DNA from: Ardenticatenaceae bacterium | GTDB lineage: Bacteria > Chloroflexota > Anaerolineae > Promineifilales > Promineifilaceae | NCBI GenBank assembly: GCA_020634215.1 | Contig: JACKCD010000005.1 | Coordinates: 91,485 to 155,484 of the forward strand | Direction of reading: 5' to 3' | DNA length: 64,000 bases | Shown: positions 31,618 through 40,382 of the stretch, piece by piece | Layout of the letters: each line of letters begins with the position of its first letter | How positions within the stretch are numbered: the stretch's first letter is position 1 | Translations under genes and position numbers: made by a program | The notes under the pieces: model-generated | Seen by the model: only the letters and a program-made list of their open reading frames with translations | Databases searched by the model: none | Told to the model about the DNA's origin: nothing

Positions 31618-33753
31618 ATGAATTACGCAGAAAAAATTGCCCAAGAACTCAATTTACGGCCGTTTCAAGCCACTGCTGCCATTGAACTGTTAGATGACGG
31701 CAATACCCTTCCCTTTGTTGCCCGCTACCGCAAAGAAGCCACCGGCAGCCTGGATGAAGAGCAGCTACGCACCCTGCAAGACCGCCTCAAACAACTCCGT
31801 GCCCTCAACGACCGGCGCGAAACCATTCTTGCTTCCATCGAAGAGCAGGGCAAACTCACCGACGAACTGCGGCAGCGGCTGCTGGCGGCTGAAACAGCCA
31901 CCGAATTGGAAGACCTCTACCAGCCGTACAAGAAAAAGCGGCGTACCCGCGCCAGCATGGCTAAAGAAAAAGGATTACAGCCGCTGGCCGACCTGATCCT
32001 CATGCAGTTTGTGACCCGCCAAAATGAGGTTCAAATCGCTGCCCCTTTCCTAACCGACGACGTGCCAACGGCTGAAGATGCCCTGGCTGGTGCCCGCGAC
32101 ATCGTGGCTGAAACGATTAGCGATGATGCTAACGTGCGCCAGGCGGTGCGGGAAAGGGCATTGCAATGGGGGCTGCTGCAAACGCAAAAGATTGAAGACG
32201 CGACCGACGAACGCAACACCTATTCGCTTTACTATGAGTTTGAGCAGCAGATTGACCGACTGCGGCCGCATCAGGTGCTGGCCATTAACCGGGGCGAGAC
32301 GGAAAAGGTTTTGCGCGTCAAGGTAGAGGTGTCGGAACGGGATTGGCTGCTTCCCGTGCGGCAGCATTACCGCCCCGACCGCCGTTCGCCGCTGGCACCC
32401 CAACTCCAACTGGCAATGGATGATGCCGCCAAGCGGCTGCTGCTGCCTGCCATTGAGCGCGATGTGCGCCGCACGCTGTCGGAACAGGCCGAGAGCCACG
32501 CCATCGCCGTTTTTGGCACCAATCTGCGCGGCCTGCTCACCCAGCCGCCGCTGGCCGACCAAGTAGTATTGGCAATTGACCCGGCGTATCGTACCGGGTG
32601 CAAGATTGCTATTATAGATGCGACGGGTAAGGTGCTGGATACAGGCACGATTTATCCCCATGCGCCGCAAAACAAGCGTGGCGAAGCAATGGCAAGCCTG
32701 GGTCGCTGGGTGCAGCAGCACCGGGTGACGCTGATTGCTATTGGCAACGGCACGGCTTCGCGGGAAACGGAGCAGATGGTGGCGGAGTTTATCCAGCAGC
32801 AGGGTGGCTCGTTGCATTATCTGATGGTCAATGAGGCGGGGGCAAGTGTTTACAGTGCCAGCCCGTTGGCGCGGGCAGAGCTGCCGGATCTGGATGTGAC
32901 GATTCGGGGGGCGGTTTCGATTGGGCGGCGGGTGCAAGATCCGCTGGCGGAGCTGGTAAAAATTGACCCGAAATCTATTGGCGTGGGGCTGTATCAGCAT
33001 GATGTGAACCAGAATGAGCTATCGGAGGCGCTAGCGGGGGTGGTGGAGACGGTGGTAAACCGGGTGGGGGTGGATGTGAACACGGCTTCGCCGGCACTGC
33101 TGACGCATGTGGCGGGGATTGGGCCGAAGTTGGCGGAGAAGATTGTGGCGCATCGGGATGAAAACGGCCGTTTTTCCACCCGTCAATCCTTACTCAAAGT
33201 ATCGGGGCTGGGGGCCAAGGCATTTGAACAGGCGGCCGGCTTCCTGCGCGTGCGCGATGGCGATAACCCGCTCGATGCCAGTGCCATTCACCCGGAGAGC
33301 TATGGGGTGGCAACGGCCGTTTTGCAACGCGCCCGCCTCTCCCTTGATACCCTGCCGGCTGAACGTGAAGCACCGCTGACGCAGTTCCAGCAAAAAACGC
33401 CGCTGGACGTGCTGGCAACCGAGCTAAAAACGGGTGTGCCCACCCTCAAAGACATCTTTGAACAGCTTGTGCGCCCAGGGCGTGACCCCCGCGAGGAGAT
33501 GCCGCCCCCCATTTTACGCAGCGATGTGCTGGCGATGGAGGATTTGCAGGTGGGGATGGTGCTCAACGGCACGGTGCGGAATGTGGTGGACTTTGGCGCG
33601 TTTGTAGACATTGGCGTGAAGCAGGATGGCTTGCTCCATCGCACCCAAATCCCGCGCCGCACGGAATTGAACGTGGGCGATGTGATTGAGGTTGCCATTT
33701 TGAGTGTGGACGTGGATCGGAAGCGGATTAGCTTGGGGTGGGTAGAGGGGTAA
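31618..33753 (+). CDS. tex: Tex-family S1 RNA-binding protein
   Basis: A 711-residue Tex protein: Tex_N helical region (1-190) with R-P-F-Q-A-T-A-A-I-E-L-L-D-D-G-N-T-L-P-F, a YqgF-like RNase-H-fold domain (about 310-440) with A-I-D-P-A-Y-R-T-G-C-K, helix-hairpin-helix motifs (about 480-560) with V-N-T-A-S-P-A-L-L-T-H-V-A-G-I-G, and a C-terminal S1 domain (about 635-711) with G-M-V-L-N-G-T-V-R-N-V-V-D-F-G-A-F-V-D-I-G. Length is slightly below the usual 720-780. Tex binds nucleic acid and affects transcription and toxin expression. The start is the ATG just after the GTGGTGGG hairpin. Confidence 0.93.
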   Translation: MNYAEKIAQELNLRPFQATAAIELLDDGNTLPFVARYRKEATGSLDEEQLRTLQDRLKQLRALNDRRETILASIEEQGKLTDELRQRLLAAETATELEDLYQPYKKKRRTRASMAKEKGLQPLADLILMQFVTRQNEVQIAAPFLTDDVPTAEDALAGARDIVAETISDDANVRQAVRERALQWGLLQTQKIEDATDERNTYSLYYEFEQQIDRLRPHQVLAINRGETEKVLRVKVEVSERDWLLPVRQHYRPDRRSPLAPQLQLAMDDAAKRLLLPAIERDVRRTLSEQAESHAIAVFGTNLRGLLTQPPLADQVVLAIDPAYRTGCKIAIIDATGKVLDTGTIYPHAPQNKRGEAMASLGRWVQQHRVTLIAIGNGTASRETEQMVAEFIQQQGGSLHYLMVNEAGASVYSASPLARAELPDLDVTIRGAVSIGRRVQDPLAELVKIDPKSIGVGLYQHDVNQNELSEALAGVVETVVNRVGVDVNTASPALLTHVAGIGPKLAEKIVAHRDENGRFSTRQSLLKVSGLGAKAFEQAAGFLRVRDGDNPLDASAIHPESYGVATAVLQRARLSLDTLPAEREAPLTQFQQKTPLDVLATELKTGVPTLKDIFEQLVRPGRDPREEMPPPILRSDVLAMEDLQVGMVLNGTVRNVVDFGAFVDIGVKQDGLLHRTQIPRRTELNVGDVIEVAILSVDVDRKRISLGWVEG

Positions 33754-33789
33754 AGACGGGGCAGCAATAAGGCTGCTTTCAGCCGCGTC

Positions 33790-34593
33790 CTACTGTGGCT
33801 GGTTCAACCACGTTAGAACAGCTTCCACCACGCCCCCGCCAATCGCCAGAGCCTTGTCGGAAATAGTGAAGCACGCCTCCCGCTCCCCCCGTGCGTCTAG
33901 GTCGCCAATTTTTAGCCCGGCTCGAACGGCCGTTCCCGGCGCAATCAACCCCCGTACCACCCCGGCAAACGGTGCCGCCACCACTTCTCCTACCACATCA
34001 CCTAAAATCTGCCCCTCGCACACAGAATCTCCAATCTCCACTCTCCAATCCACTGACCCTGCCGCTGGTGCCCGCAGCACCCGTTCCGCCCCCTTGCCCG
34101 CCACCAGCCCCGGGGTGCCCGTATCGGGAATGGCCGCTCCTTGCCAAATGACCCGCCCCAGCCAGTGGCCGCGCATCGTTTCCACCACGGCGTGGCAATC
34201 CGTGCCAGCGGCGAAGCCGGGACCGAGGGCGATGACGAGAGGAGCTTGGTCTTTGGTGGTGTCTATGTTTCGTTTTGCCATGCGGGCATCAACCACAACG
34301 GAGATTGGGGATTGGAGATTGGGGAGATTGGGGGAGATGAGGACGGGTATGACGTCCGTTTGGGCGAGTTGTTCGGCTTCGGTGGGGGTGTGGGCAAGCT
34401 GACCGTGGAGGGTTTCGACCTGGATGTGGCTTTCAAGAACGGCCGTTGCTAAGGCCACTTGTCGGCGCACGACTAACGGCCGTTCCAACTCCGTCACAAT
34501 CACCGGAAACCCCGCCCGGTGCAGCCGATAAACCACCCCCGTCGCCAAGTCGCCGCCCCCGCGCATAATGACTAAATGCTGTTTGAAATTCAT
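33790..34593 (-). CDS. yqeB: YqeB/EF2563-type selenium-dependent molybdenum hydroxylase maturation protein
   Basis: A 267-residue protein of the EF2563/YqeB family. N-terminal nucleotide-binding-like I-M-R-G-G-G-D-L-A-T-G-V, then V-V-D-A-R-M-A-K-R-N near 108, the A-L-G-P-G-F-A-A-G-T-D-C-H-A-V-V-E-T signature near 127, and a lipoyl-like barrel I-G-D-x-V-x-x-G-Q near 187. The family is known from genomic association with selenium-dependent molybdenum hydroxylases, where it probably helps insert a labile selenium cofactor. The partner molybdoenzyme genes lie at 46716-51647 but are separated by the three-gene island. Two GGAGATT-type tracts in the coding sequence (34026-34051, 34300-34350) are in inverse orientation. 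Confidence 0.82.
   Translation of the reverse strand: MNFKQHLVIMRGGGDLATGVVYRLHRAGFPVIVTELERPLVVRRQVALATAVLESHIQVETLHGQLAHTPTEAEQLAQTDVIPVLISPNLPNLQSPISVVVDARMAKRNIDTTKDQAPLVIALGPGFAAGTDCHAVVETMRGHWLGRVIWQGAAIPDTGTPGLVAGKGAERVLRAPAAGSVDWRVEIGDSVCEGQILGDVVGEVVAAPFAGVVRGLIAPGTAVRAGLKIGDLDARGEREACFTISDKALAIGGGVVEAVLTWLNQPQ
34026..34350. repeat. Inverted pair of GGAGATT-type tracts inside yqeB
   Basis: AATCTCCAATCTCCACTCTC at about 34026-34051 and GGAGATTGGGGATTGGAGAT at about 34303-34350 are inverse to each other, and both lie in frame in yqeB (V-E-I-G-D and I-S-P-N-L-P-N-L-Q-S-P). Confidence 0.7.
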
Positions 34594-34741
34594 AGCCTAA
34601 AAGTTGATGATATAAGCAATTCTAACAATTCTACTCTTTTTACCTTTTAAGACGAAATGAGAGCCACTTTTGCTTATTTTTACATAATCTCCAAAACAGA
34701 TTACAATCATATTTCATCCAATCTAATTACTGGTTTTGGCT
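34594..34741 (+). promoter_or_regulatory. AT-rich promoter region of the three-gene island
   Basis: About 150 bases, much richer in A/T than the flanks, between the divergent yqeB and island genes. TTGCTT near 34670 and AT-rich TACATAAT near 34680 are possible promoter parts. No strong ribosome site precedes the ATG at 34742. Confidence 0.4.
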
Positions 34742-37414
34742 ATGAATGAACACCTTAGAACTTATCTATCCGCGATTCGCCAAAAACGCGCCACATCGGT
34801 AGCACGTGAACATACTTACCGCCCTCCGCTAGAACAACTGCTGCACCAACTACAGTCTGGGCTGACAGTCATTAACGATCCGGCACGGATTGCATGTGGG
34901 GCACCCGATTTTATTTTGCTGCAACAAAACATTCCGCTGGGCTATATTGAAGCCAAAGATGTGGGGACAGATTTGGGCAACGTGGTGGATAGCGACCAGA
35001 TGCAGCGGTATCGTCATTCGCTCCATAACCTCATTCTGACCAACTATCTTGATTTTCAGTGGTATGTGGGGGGAGAATTGCGGGCAGAGGCGCGATTGGG
35101 ACGGCTGCGGGGAAGTGAGATCACGGCGGATGCAGCTGGGGCTGAGGCGTTGCTTGACCTGTTTACCCGCTTTTTTAACCAAGAGCAGACGGTGGTGGCT
35201 TTGCGCGAAACGCAGCGGCTAATGGGGGTGATTGATGGGACTATCCCCTATCGGCCGCTGGATGGCGAACCGCCGGATAATGATGCGCCAACGGATGACG
35301 ACCTGCCGCCAGGGAACGACGCGCTACCCAGCAACTTTTCTCCAACCATAGATGATGCCTCAGCAAGTGGGGTGATAGAAAATTTGCCGTTGGGAATCGC
35401 GGAGACGGATGAGGGTGAGGAGAGTCCGACTGCAGGGCAGGAGAACGCTTACCATTTGGATGACTTGATAGAGGGGCATACGCTTTTCTCGGTGCGGGTG
35501 AAGAATGCTTTGGTGCGGCAGGGGGTCATTACCTTACGGTTGCTGGTGGCATATACGCCAGAGTTTTTGCTGCAACATATCCGCAATATGGGGGAGAAGG
35601 GATTGGCGGAAATTGAAGCGAGATTGGCGGAATATGGCTGGCAATTGGCGGAAACGGCCGATCTGACGCAGGTATTGATTAACCAGCAAATAGCAGGATC
35701 ATTTTATAACTATTCAGGCTGGCTGTCGCTAAAAGCTCTGATTAAATCTGTTAATCCATCTGGTGCTTATTCCTGGAGTGAAGCGGTTATTGTGGAAGCA
35801 ATTAAACGGCATCCTTACCTTGTGGAGGTAGAAGATGGCCTCTATCAGATGTTTATTCGTCCGCTTGAGGTGCCGCTTGCCCCCCTGCCGCCTTTGGAGC
35901 CAGAGCCGGTTGAGACTGCGGCCGAAGATGTGCCTCCTATTTTGCCCAATGGCAAAATACCGCTTACAGAGCTGTGGGCTTATTGGCTAGCTTCCTTGAA
36001 GGAAGTGCAGCAAGAGGTGTTGTTCTTCCGCTATGGCGTGACGGGTGAGGAAACCATGACGCTGAGTGAGGTTAGCACGGCATTAACCAGTCCTGTCACT
36101 CGTGAGCGGGTGAGGCAAGTTGAACAGAAGGCACTGGCGCGATTTGGCAGTCCGGGACAACGGCCGTTTTGGCAGCCCCTGCGCCAATTGTTAGATGATG
36201 CTGTTGCCAAAGCGGGTGGGTTGCTGCTGCCGTCTGAGTGGGAGGCGGCGTTGGATGAGCATACGGTTTGGGCTGGGGAGAGTTCTCGTCCTTTCTTGCT
36301 GCCTTTGCTGTGTGCAACGCTGGCTGAGTTCAACTATCTTGATTCGTATGAGGTGGCTACGAGGAGCTATATCAATGCTGGTCATTTAAAATGGCTGGAC
36401 GGTGTGCTGAAACGCATTTTACGCAAGAAGGATGGGTTAGCAGCGGCGGAGTTGGTGTTGGCCGTGCAGGAGGCCCTGCCGCAAGATGTGCCGACGATGG
36501 TGGCGGATTCGGCGTTTGTGCTGAAAGCAATTGATTTGTTTGAGCGGGTGGGGTTGGGGGAAAACGGCCGTTATTATTACTTGCGGAAGAAAAAAGAGCC
36601 GCGCCACCCCACAGCTGATTCGGGTTGGGCGGGCAAGCCAGGAAGCCGTTTGTATGAATGGGAGATGCGGTTGCGCCAACAGTTTGAGAAGATTGCCTGG
36701 ATTGGGCAATTAACGATTACAGAGGCTGACTTTCAGGAATTGTGCCAAATTGTTCAAGTAGAAGCACAGGAACCAAACTATTTTAGCAAAGTAGTAGAAG
36801 GCCAGCCTCGGTTAGTACCTCCGGCTGTCTTTCTAACGATGATGGTGCTAACAGCGCGGTATGCTGAACAGTTGCCGGAAGAGAGTGTAGACGAGTTCTG
36901 GAACCCCTATTTACGGACTGTTTGGGGGACAACCTATACTCAAGCGTTTATGGCTCGCTGCCGTAAACGGTTCAAAAGCGTCATGCTCTATCTGACTGAC
37001 GCTTATGGTTTTGATTTTCCCCAATACTCTGATGGGGATGTGGTGACCCCTATTTTTCGCCATGCGCTTATTCCTCGCTATATGCAAGCAGATTTTGCTG
37101 ATTGGTTACGCAAAAAATGGCGTGAGATTTTGCATATAGCCGAAACGCCTGCGCTGTTGATTGCTCATTTGCAGAATGATAAATCGCTCGATCTCTATTA
37201 CTCCCATCGTTTGAAACCGTTTATTACGGGGAAGGCGACGCGGAAACGGCCGTTGCGCTCATTTCCAACATGGTGGCTTTGCAATTGCCCTGCACGTCAA
37301 ATGATGGCGAATCCATCGGCAGCATTATGCACCTGGCTGAAGCCGACACACACCATTGAACAGGAACTTTGGCGGGAAGTAGCGCAAGTATTTTTAGTAG
37401 GTGCAAGAAAGTGA
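34742..37414 (+). CDS. PD-(D/E)xK nuclease fused to alpha-CTD-like and sigma-region-4-like domains
   Basis: An 890-residue protein of unusual architecture. Residues 1-150 match the nuclease domain found at the N-terminus of type ISP/Eco57I-like restriction-modification enzymes: A-R-E-H-T-Y-R-P-P-L, then P-D-F-I and Y-I-E-A-K-D-V, giving the catalytic D...ExK. No methylase follows. Residues about 235-300 match the helix-hairpin-helix alpha-CTD of RNA polymerase (F-S-V-R-V-K-N-A-L-V then I-R-N-M-G-E-K-G-L-A-E-I). Residues about 405-470 match sigma-70 region 4 (V-L-F-F-R-Y-G-V and S-P-V-T-R-E-R-V-R-Q-V-E-Q-K-A-L). The rest is helical and unassigned. The next gene overlaps by 14 bases. The last 60 residues may be frame-shifted (see findings). 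Probably the sensor/effector part of a defence system. Confidence 0.78.
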   Translation: MNEHLRTYLSAIRQKRATSVAREHTYRPPLEQLLHQLQSGLTVINDPARIACGAPDFILLQQNIPLGYIEAKDVGTDLGNVVDSDQMQRYRHSLHNLILTNYLDFQWYVGGELRAEARLGRLRGSEITADAAGAEALLDLFTRFFNQEQTVVALRETQRLMGVIDGTIPYRPLDGEPPDNDAPTDDDLPPGNDALPSNFSPTIDDASASGVIENLPLGIAETDEGEESPTAGQENAYHLDDLIEGHTLFSVRVKNALVRQGVITLRLLVAYTPEFLLQHIRNMGEKGLAEIEARLAEYGWQLAETADLTQVLINQQIAGSFYNYSGWLSLKALIKSVNPSGAYSWSEAVIVEAIKRHPYLVEVEDGLYQMFIRPLEVPLAPLPPLEPEPVETAAEDVPPILPNGKIPLTELWAYWLASLKEVQQEVLFFRYGVTGEETMTLSEVSTALTSPVTRERVRQVEQKALARFGSPGQRPFWQPLRQLLDDAVAKAGGLLLPSEWEAALDEHTVWAGESSRPFLLPLLCATLAEFNYLDSYEVATRSYINAGHLKWLDGVLKRILRKKDGLAAAELVLAVQEALPQDVPTMVADSAFVLKAIDLFERVGLGENGRYYYLRKKKEPRHPTADSGWAGKPGSRLYEWEMRLRQQFEKIAWIGQLTITEADFQELCQIVQVEAQEPNYFSKVVEGQPRLVPPAVFLTMMVLTARYAEQLPEESVDEFWNPYLRTVWGTTYTQAFMARCRKRFKSVMLYLTDAYGFDFPQYSDGDVVTPIFRHALIPRYMQADFADWLRKKWREILHIAETPALLIAHLQNDKSLDLYYSHRLKPFITGKATRKRPLRSFPTWWLCNCPARQMMANPSAALCTWLKPTHTIEQELWREVAQVFLVGARK

Positions 37415-40349
37415 AACACATTCCTTGCGCCAAACGAAAGCCCGCCTTACCTGGATTTGGTCATTAGATAATGAGGAAATAGCTTTGCGGGTGCAAACTT
37501 CATTATACCCGTTGAGAGTGAACTTGAAGGTGAACCGATCGCTTGGTTTGGTTGATGATGCTGGCGATGACCTGCTGAGGCTGCAAATTAGCGAAGCCGT
37601 CAATCCCTGGCGGATGCAAAGCGGGGAGCGGCTGATTGATGATGTGGTTTTTGCGGAGCCAGATGGACCATTATCGGGGCGGCTGGTGCTGTTAACAGAT
37701 ATGGATGAGGAGGTTGAGCGGTTGGCGATACCGCCTCATCCAGCCGACAACGTGCAGTTTTTCCGTTTGACCCAACAGGGGGCATATGGCATTCCAGTCA
37801 GTTCTGCTCAAGTGGGTGAAGGGGTATGGTTGGTATGTGGGGAACGGCCGTTGACGTTCTTAGATGAAGAGGGTGAGGAAATTGAGCCAGATGAGGTGTT
37901 GCCTGTGCCTTATCCGTTAAACGGCCGTTACCAGTGGGCGGCACAGGTAAACTTGACGTTGCCAGTGACGGTTACGGTAGGTAATAAAGAGCTGTTATCG
38001 TTAGTGGAAAGCAGCAGTCAACCCGCTATTGGGCGGCCCTTGCTGTCTGACTCTCAGCAAATTCAGGGGCTGTCTCGTCTGGTGCAGCCCACATTTGCCA
38101 GCACGGACATCACGATGACCTTTGAATATGGTGGGGAGCGATTGTTGAAGCAGGCTTCTTTGTGGCTTCAAGGGCAAGATGGGTGGCGGTGGCAACGGCC
38201 GTTAGCTGAGCTTCAACAACAAGGTGCAGTAACTTGGGCGGGAGCAAAGTTACAGATTCATTTGGGCGAGTTGTTGCCGAAACGACCGAATTTTTACGCT
38301 GCTGAATTACGTTTCAGCTTGCAGCCTGTTTTGCCTGTGCCGCTTCAGTTTGCCGTTGTGCCTGGTCTAGTAGCAGTTCCACCAGTTGAAAGGCAATTGT
38401 ATACGCCAGCCACTCCACCACAGGTCATTTTACAAGGCATTACGGAAACAAACGTTGTGCGCCGCGATGGGATGGCGGTGGCATTACTGTCAGGCGATCA
38501 ACAACAAATTGCCTGGACGGATTTACGCCATGAACCCCGTTTATTGCTGCGCTTTGATCAGGTAGATATTCCTTTAGCCTGGTCTGTGCCTCATTTTATG
38601 GCCTGGCTGGAACCAAAACCAGACAAGCCATTTTTAACGCTGGAGGAGTTGCAAAGAACCACGTTACAGGCCATTGGGTCCTCATCGGTCACAGAATTCA
38701 CCCTATTTTTGTCAGGTCAACGCGGTCGCCATTTCCCTCTAAAACGTGGTCGGTATCGCTCCTTCATTGGTCACAGCCAATTGTATGACATGGTGCGACT
38801 GCGTGGAGGTGAGCAGGCTGTTGAGGTGAAAGCACAGGTGGGCAGTGATGTGTGGACGCTGTTTACGGTGCGGCAACGGCCGTCTTTGACCCAAGCCTTT
38901 GTAGAGTATGACGAAGCCGAGAAGATGGTGCTGTTTCATACGGGATTAACAGAAGATTGGCGGGGAAACGGCCGTTTTGTGGCTGAATCTCTAACCAATC
39001 CTTTTGCCCCGCTTATAGAGTTTGCACAGCGGGATGTGTTGAAAGATTTGCACATCTTGTCAGCACCTTTGCCGTCGGGGGCCTATTTGTTCCGTTTAGA
39101 ATTAGATGGTGCTTGGCTACCGTTGCCTGAAACGGCTGTGCGCTTTACAGTCGGTGAAGATAGCGACGAGTTGATTTATGCCCAACAACTTGTACAGGAA
39201 ATTCGTCAAGGCCAACTAATTTCCCATTCTTTAGCCGAGGATTTTGTGTTGTGGTGGGCAGAGTTGGCCGAAGCGGATGAGGCAGCGTTGACACCCTCAA
39301 CCCTCTTTCAGTTGGCGACTGTGCCAGCCAAAGCAGTAGAGAATTTTGGTGTAAACCATTTGCAAAAGTTGTGGTCGCCTTTGGCAGCTTTGCAAACGGT
39401 TCAAGATGGTGTGCAATGGCTTGAAACTCATGGTTATCTACCAGCATGGGTGTTGTTACCTCATACGATTACGTTGAAGACGACTGAGCGCAACTTTCAA
39501 TTGCGTGTTTATCCGATGCAGGCCATGGAGGGCGGGCGCAAAGGCAGAGGCTACGGACGGTGGCGTTTTTCAAATGGGGAGGATAGTCCGAAAACGGCCG
39601 TTTTTGTAGAATGGCGGATATTTTCAACGATGCAGGTGCAGGTAGAAGCAGGGATTCCCGATGAAGTGCCAGACGGAGATTGGACGGCCGTTACGCTGGA
39701 TGATGTATATGGTTTACATTTTTGCTCCCGTTGCGGCCGTTTGACAGGTGCGAAAGCATTCACCTTACCTGATGATATTTTACAAGCTCATTTTCATGCT
39801 CAGGCAACGGCCGATTTGCGGGATATTACCGTATCACCAGAATATGGTGGTCATCGGCTCTTAGCTGACTATATTCCCGAGCGGCGTGGGGAACCGTTGT
39901 TAGATATTTATGAGACCTACGAGGTAATATGTCCAATGGCAATCACCCATTTGCCAGAACCGCCTTTACCTGCACAGAACATATTGAACCACCCAGAGCG
40001 ACGAGTGCAATTGCTGGCATTATTACGTGAGGTTAGACGTTATGCCACAGACAGTGAGCCTTTGAGCTTTTGGGGCAGCGTAGCTCGCTTGTTGTCGCAG
40101 TGGCAAGGTGAGCAGAATGTTGAGGGGGTAAGTGTTTTGGGACAAACGGCCGTTGCTCTGGGCATTCTTTTGCGTACAGCAGCTTATCAACCCAACCTTT
40201 TCGATAAGTTGCGTAAGGAAGCTAATTTGGCCGAGATGGACGTTCGTGGTTTGTTAGCAGACTTAAATCAAATTGTGCCAGAATATGTTCAGTGGGGGCT
40301 AACGTGGGCCGAACTACTATACCGTCATAGTTATACGAGATTTGCCTAA
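37401..40349 (+). CDS. Large beta-rich protein of unknown family, island gene 2
   Basis: A 982-residue protein with no recognised domain. It starts at GTG inside the end of the preceding gene (14-base overlap), implying translational coupling. Most of it is predicted beta-sandwich-like: repeated stretches such as V-T-V-T-V-G-N-K-E-L, A-K-L-Q-I-H-L-G-E-L and R-L-E-L-D-G-A-W-L-P. A short C-S-R-C motif with a C-terminal neighbour (about residue 775) could bind zinc with a later Cys, and the last 120 residues are helical. No signal peptide or membrane segment. It has several AACGGCCGTT copies. It probably forms a complex with the helicase or nuclease of the same operon, by analogy to large companion proteins in helicase-based defence systems. 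Confidence 0.7.
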   Translation: MQESETHSLRQTKARLTWIWSLDNEEIALRVQTSLYPLRVNLKVNRSLGLVDDAGDDLLRLQISEAVNPWRMQSGERLIDDVVFAEPDGPLSGRLVLLTDMDEEVERLAIPPHPADNVQFFRLTQQGAYGIPVSSAQVGEGVWLVCGERPLTFLDEEGEEIEPDEVLPVPYPLNGRYQWAAQVNLTLPVTVTVGNKELLSLVESSSQPAIGRPLLSDSQQIQGLSRLVQPTFASTDITMTFEYGGERLLKQASLWLQGQDGWRWQRPLAELQQQGAVTWAGAKLQIHLGELLPKRPNFYAAELRFSLQPVLPVPLQFAVVPGLVAVPPVERQLYTPATPPQVILQGITETNVVRRDGMAVALLSGDQQQIAWTDLRHEPRLLLRFDQVDIPLAWSVPHFMAWLEPKPDKPFLTLEELQRTTLQAIGSSSVTEFTLFLSGQRGRHFPLKRGRYRSFIGHSQLYDMVRLRGGEQAVEVKAQVGSDVWTLFTVRQRPSLTQAFVEYDEAEKMVLFHTGLTEDWRGNGRFVAESLTNPFAPLIEFAQRDVLKDLHILSAPLPSGAYLFRLELDGAWLPLPETAVRFTVGEDSDELIYAQQLVQEIRQGQLISHSLAEDFVLWWAELAEADEAALTPSTLFQLATVPAKAVENFGVNHLQKLWSPLAALQTVQDGVQWLETHGYLPAWVLLPHTITLKTTERNFQLRVYPMQAMEGGRKGRGYGRWRFSNGEDSPKTAVFVEWRIFSTMQVQVEAGIPDEVPDGDWTAVTLDDVYGLHFCSRCGRLTGAKAFTLPDDILQAHFHAQATADLRDITVSPEYGGHRLLADYIPERRGEPLLDIYETYEVICPMAITHLPEPPLPAQNILNHPERRVQLLALLREVRRYATDSEPLSFWGSVARLLSQWQGEQNVEGVSVLGQTAVALGILLRTAAYQPNLFDKLRKEANLAEMDVRGLLADLNQIVPEYVQWGLTWAELLYRHSYTRFA

Positions 40350-40382
40350 GATGAAAATAACAATGTATGGTGGAGGATTGCC

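Noticed and set aside
30957..31685. Open frame overlapping the WD40 gene
   Set aside because: It is a Ser/Pro/Thr-rich out-of-frame reading of a clear seven-blade WD40 gene.
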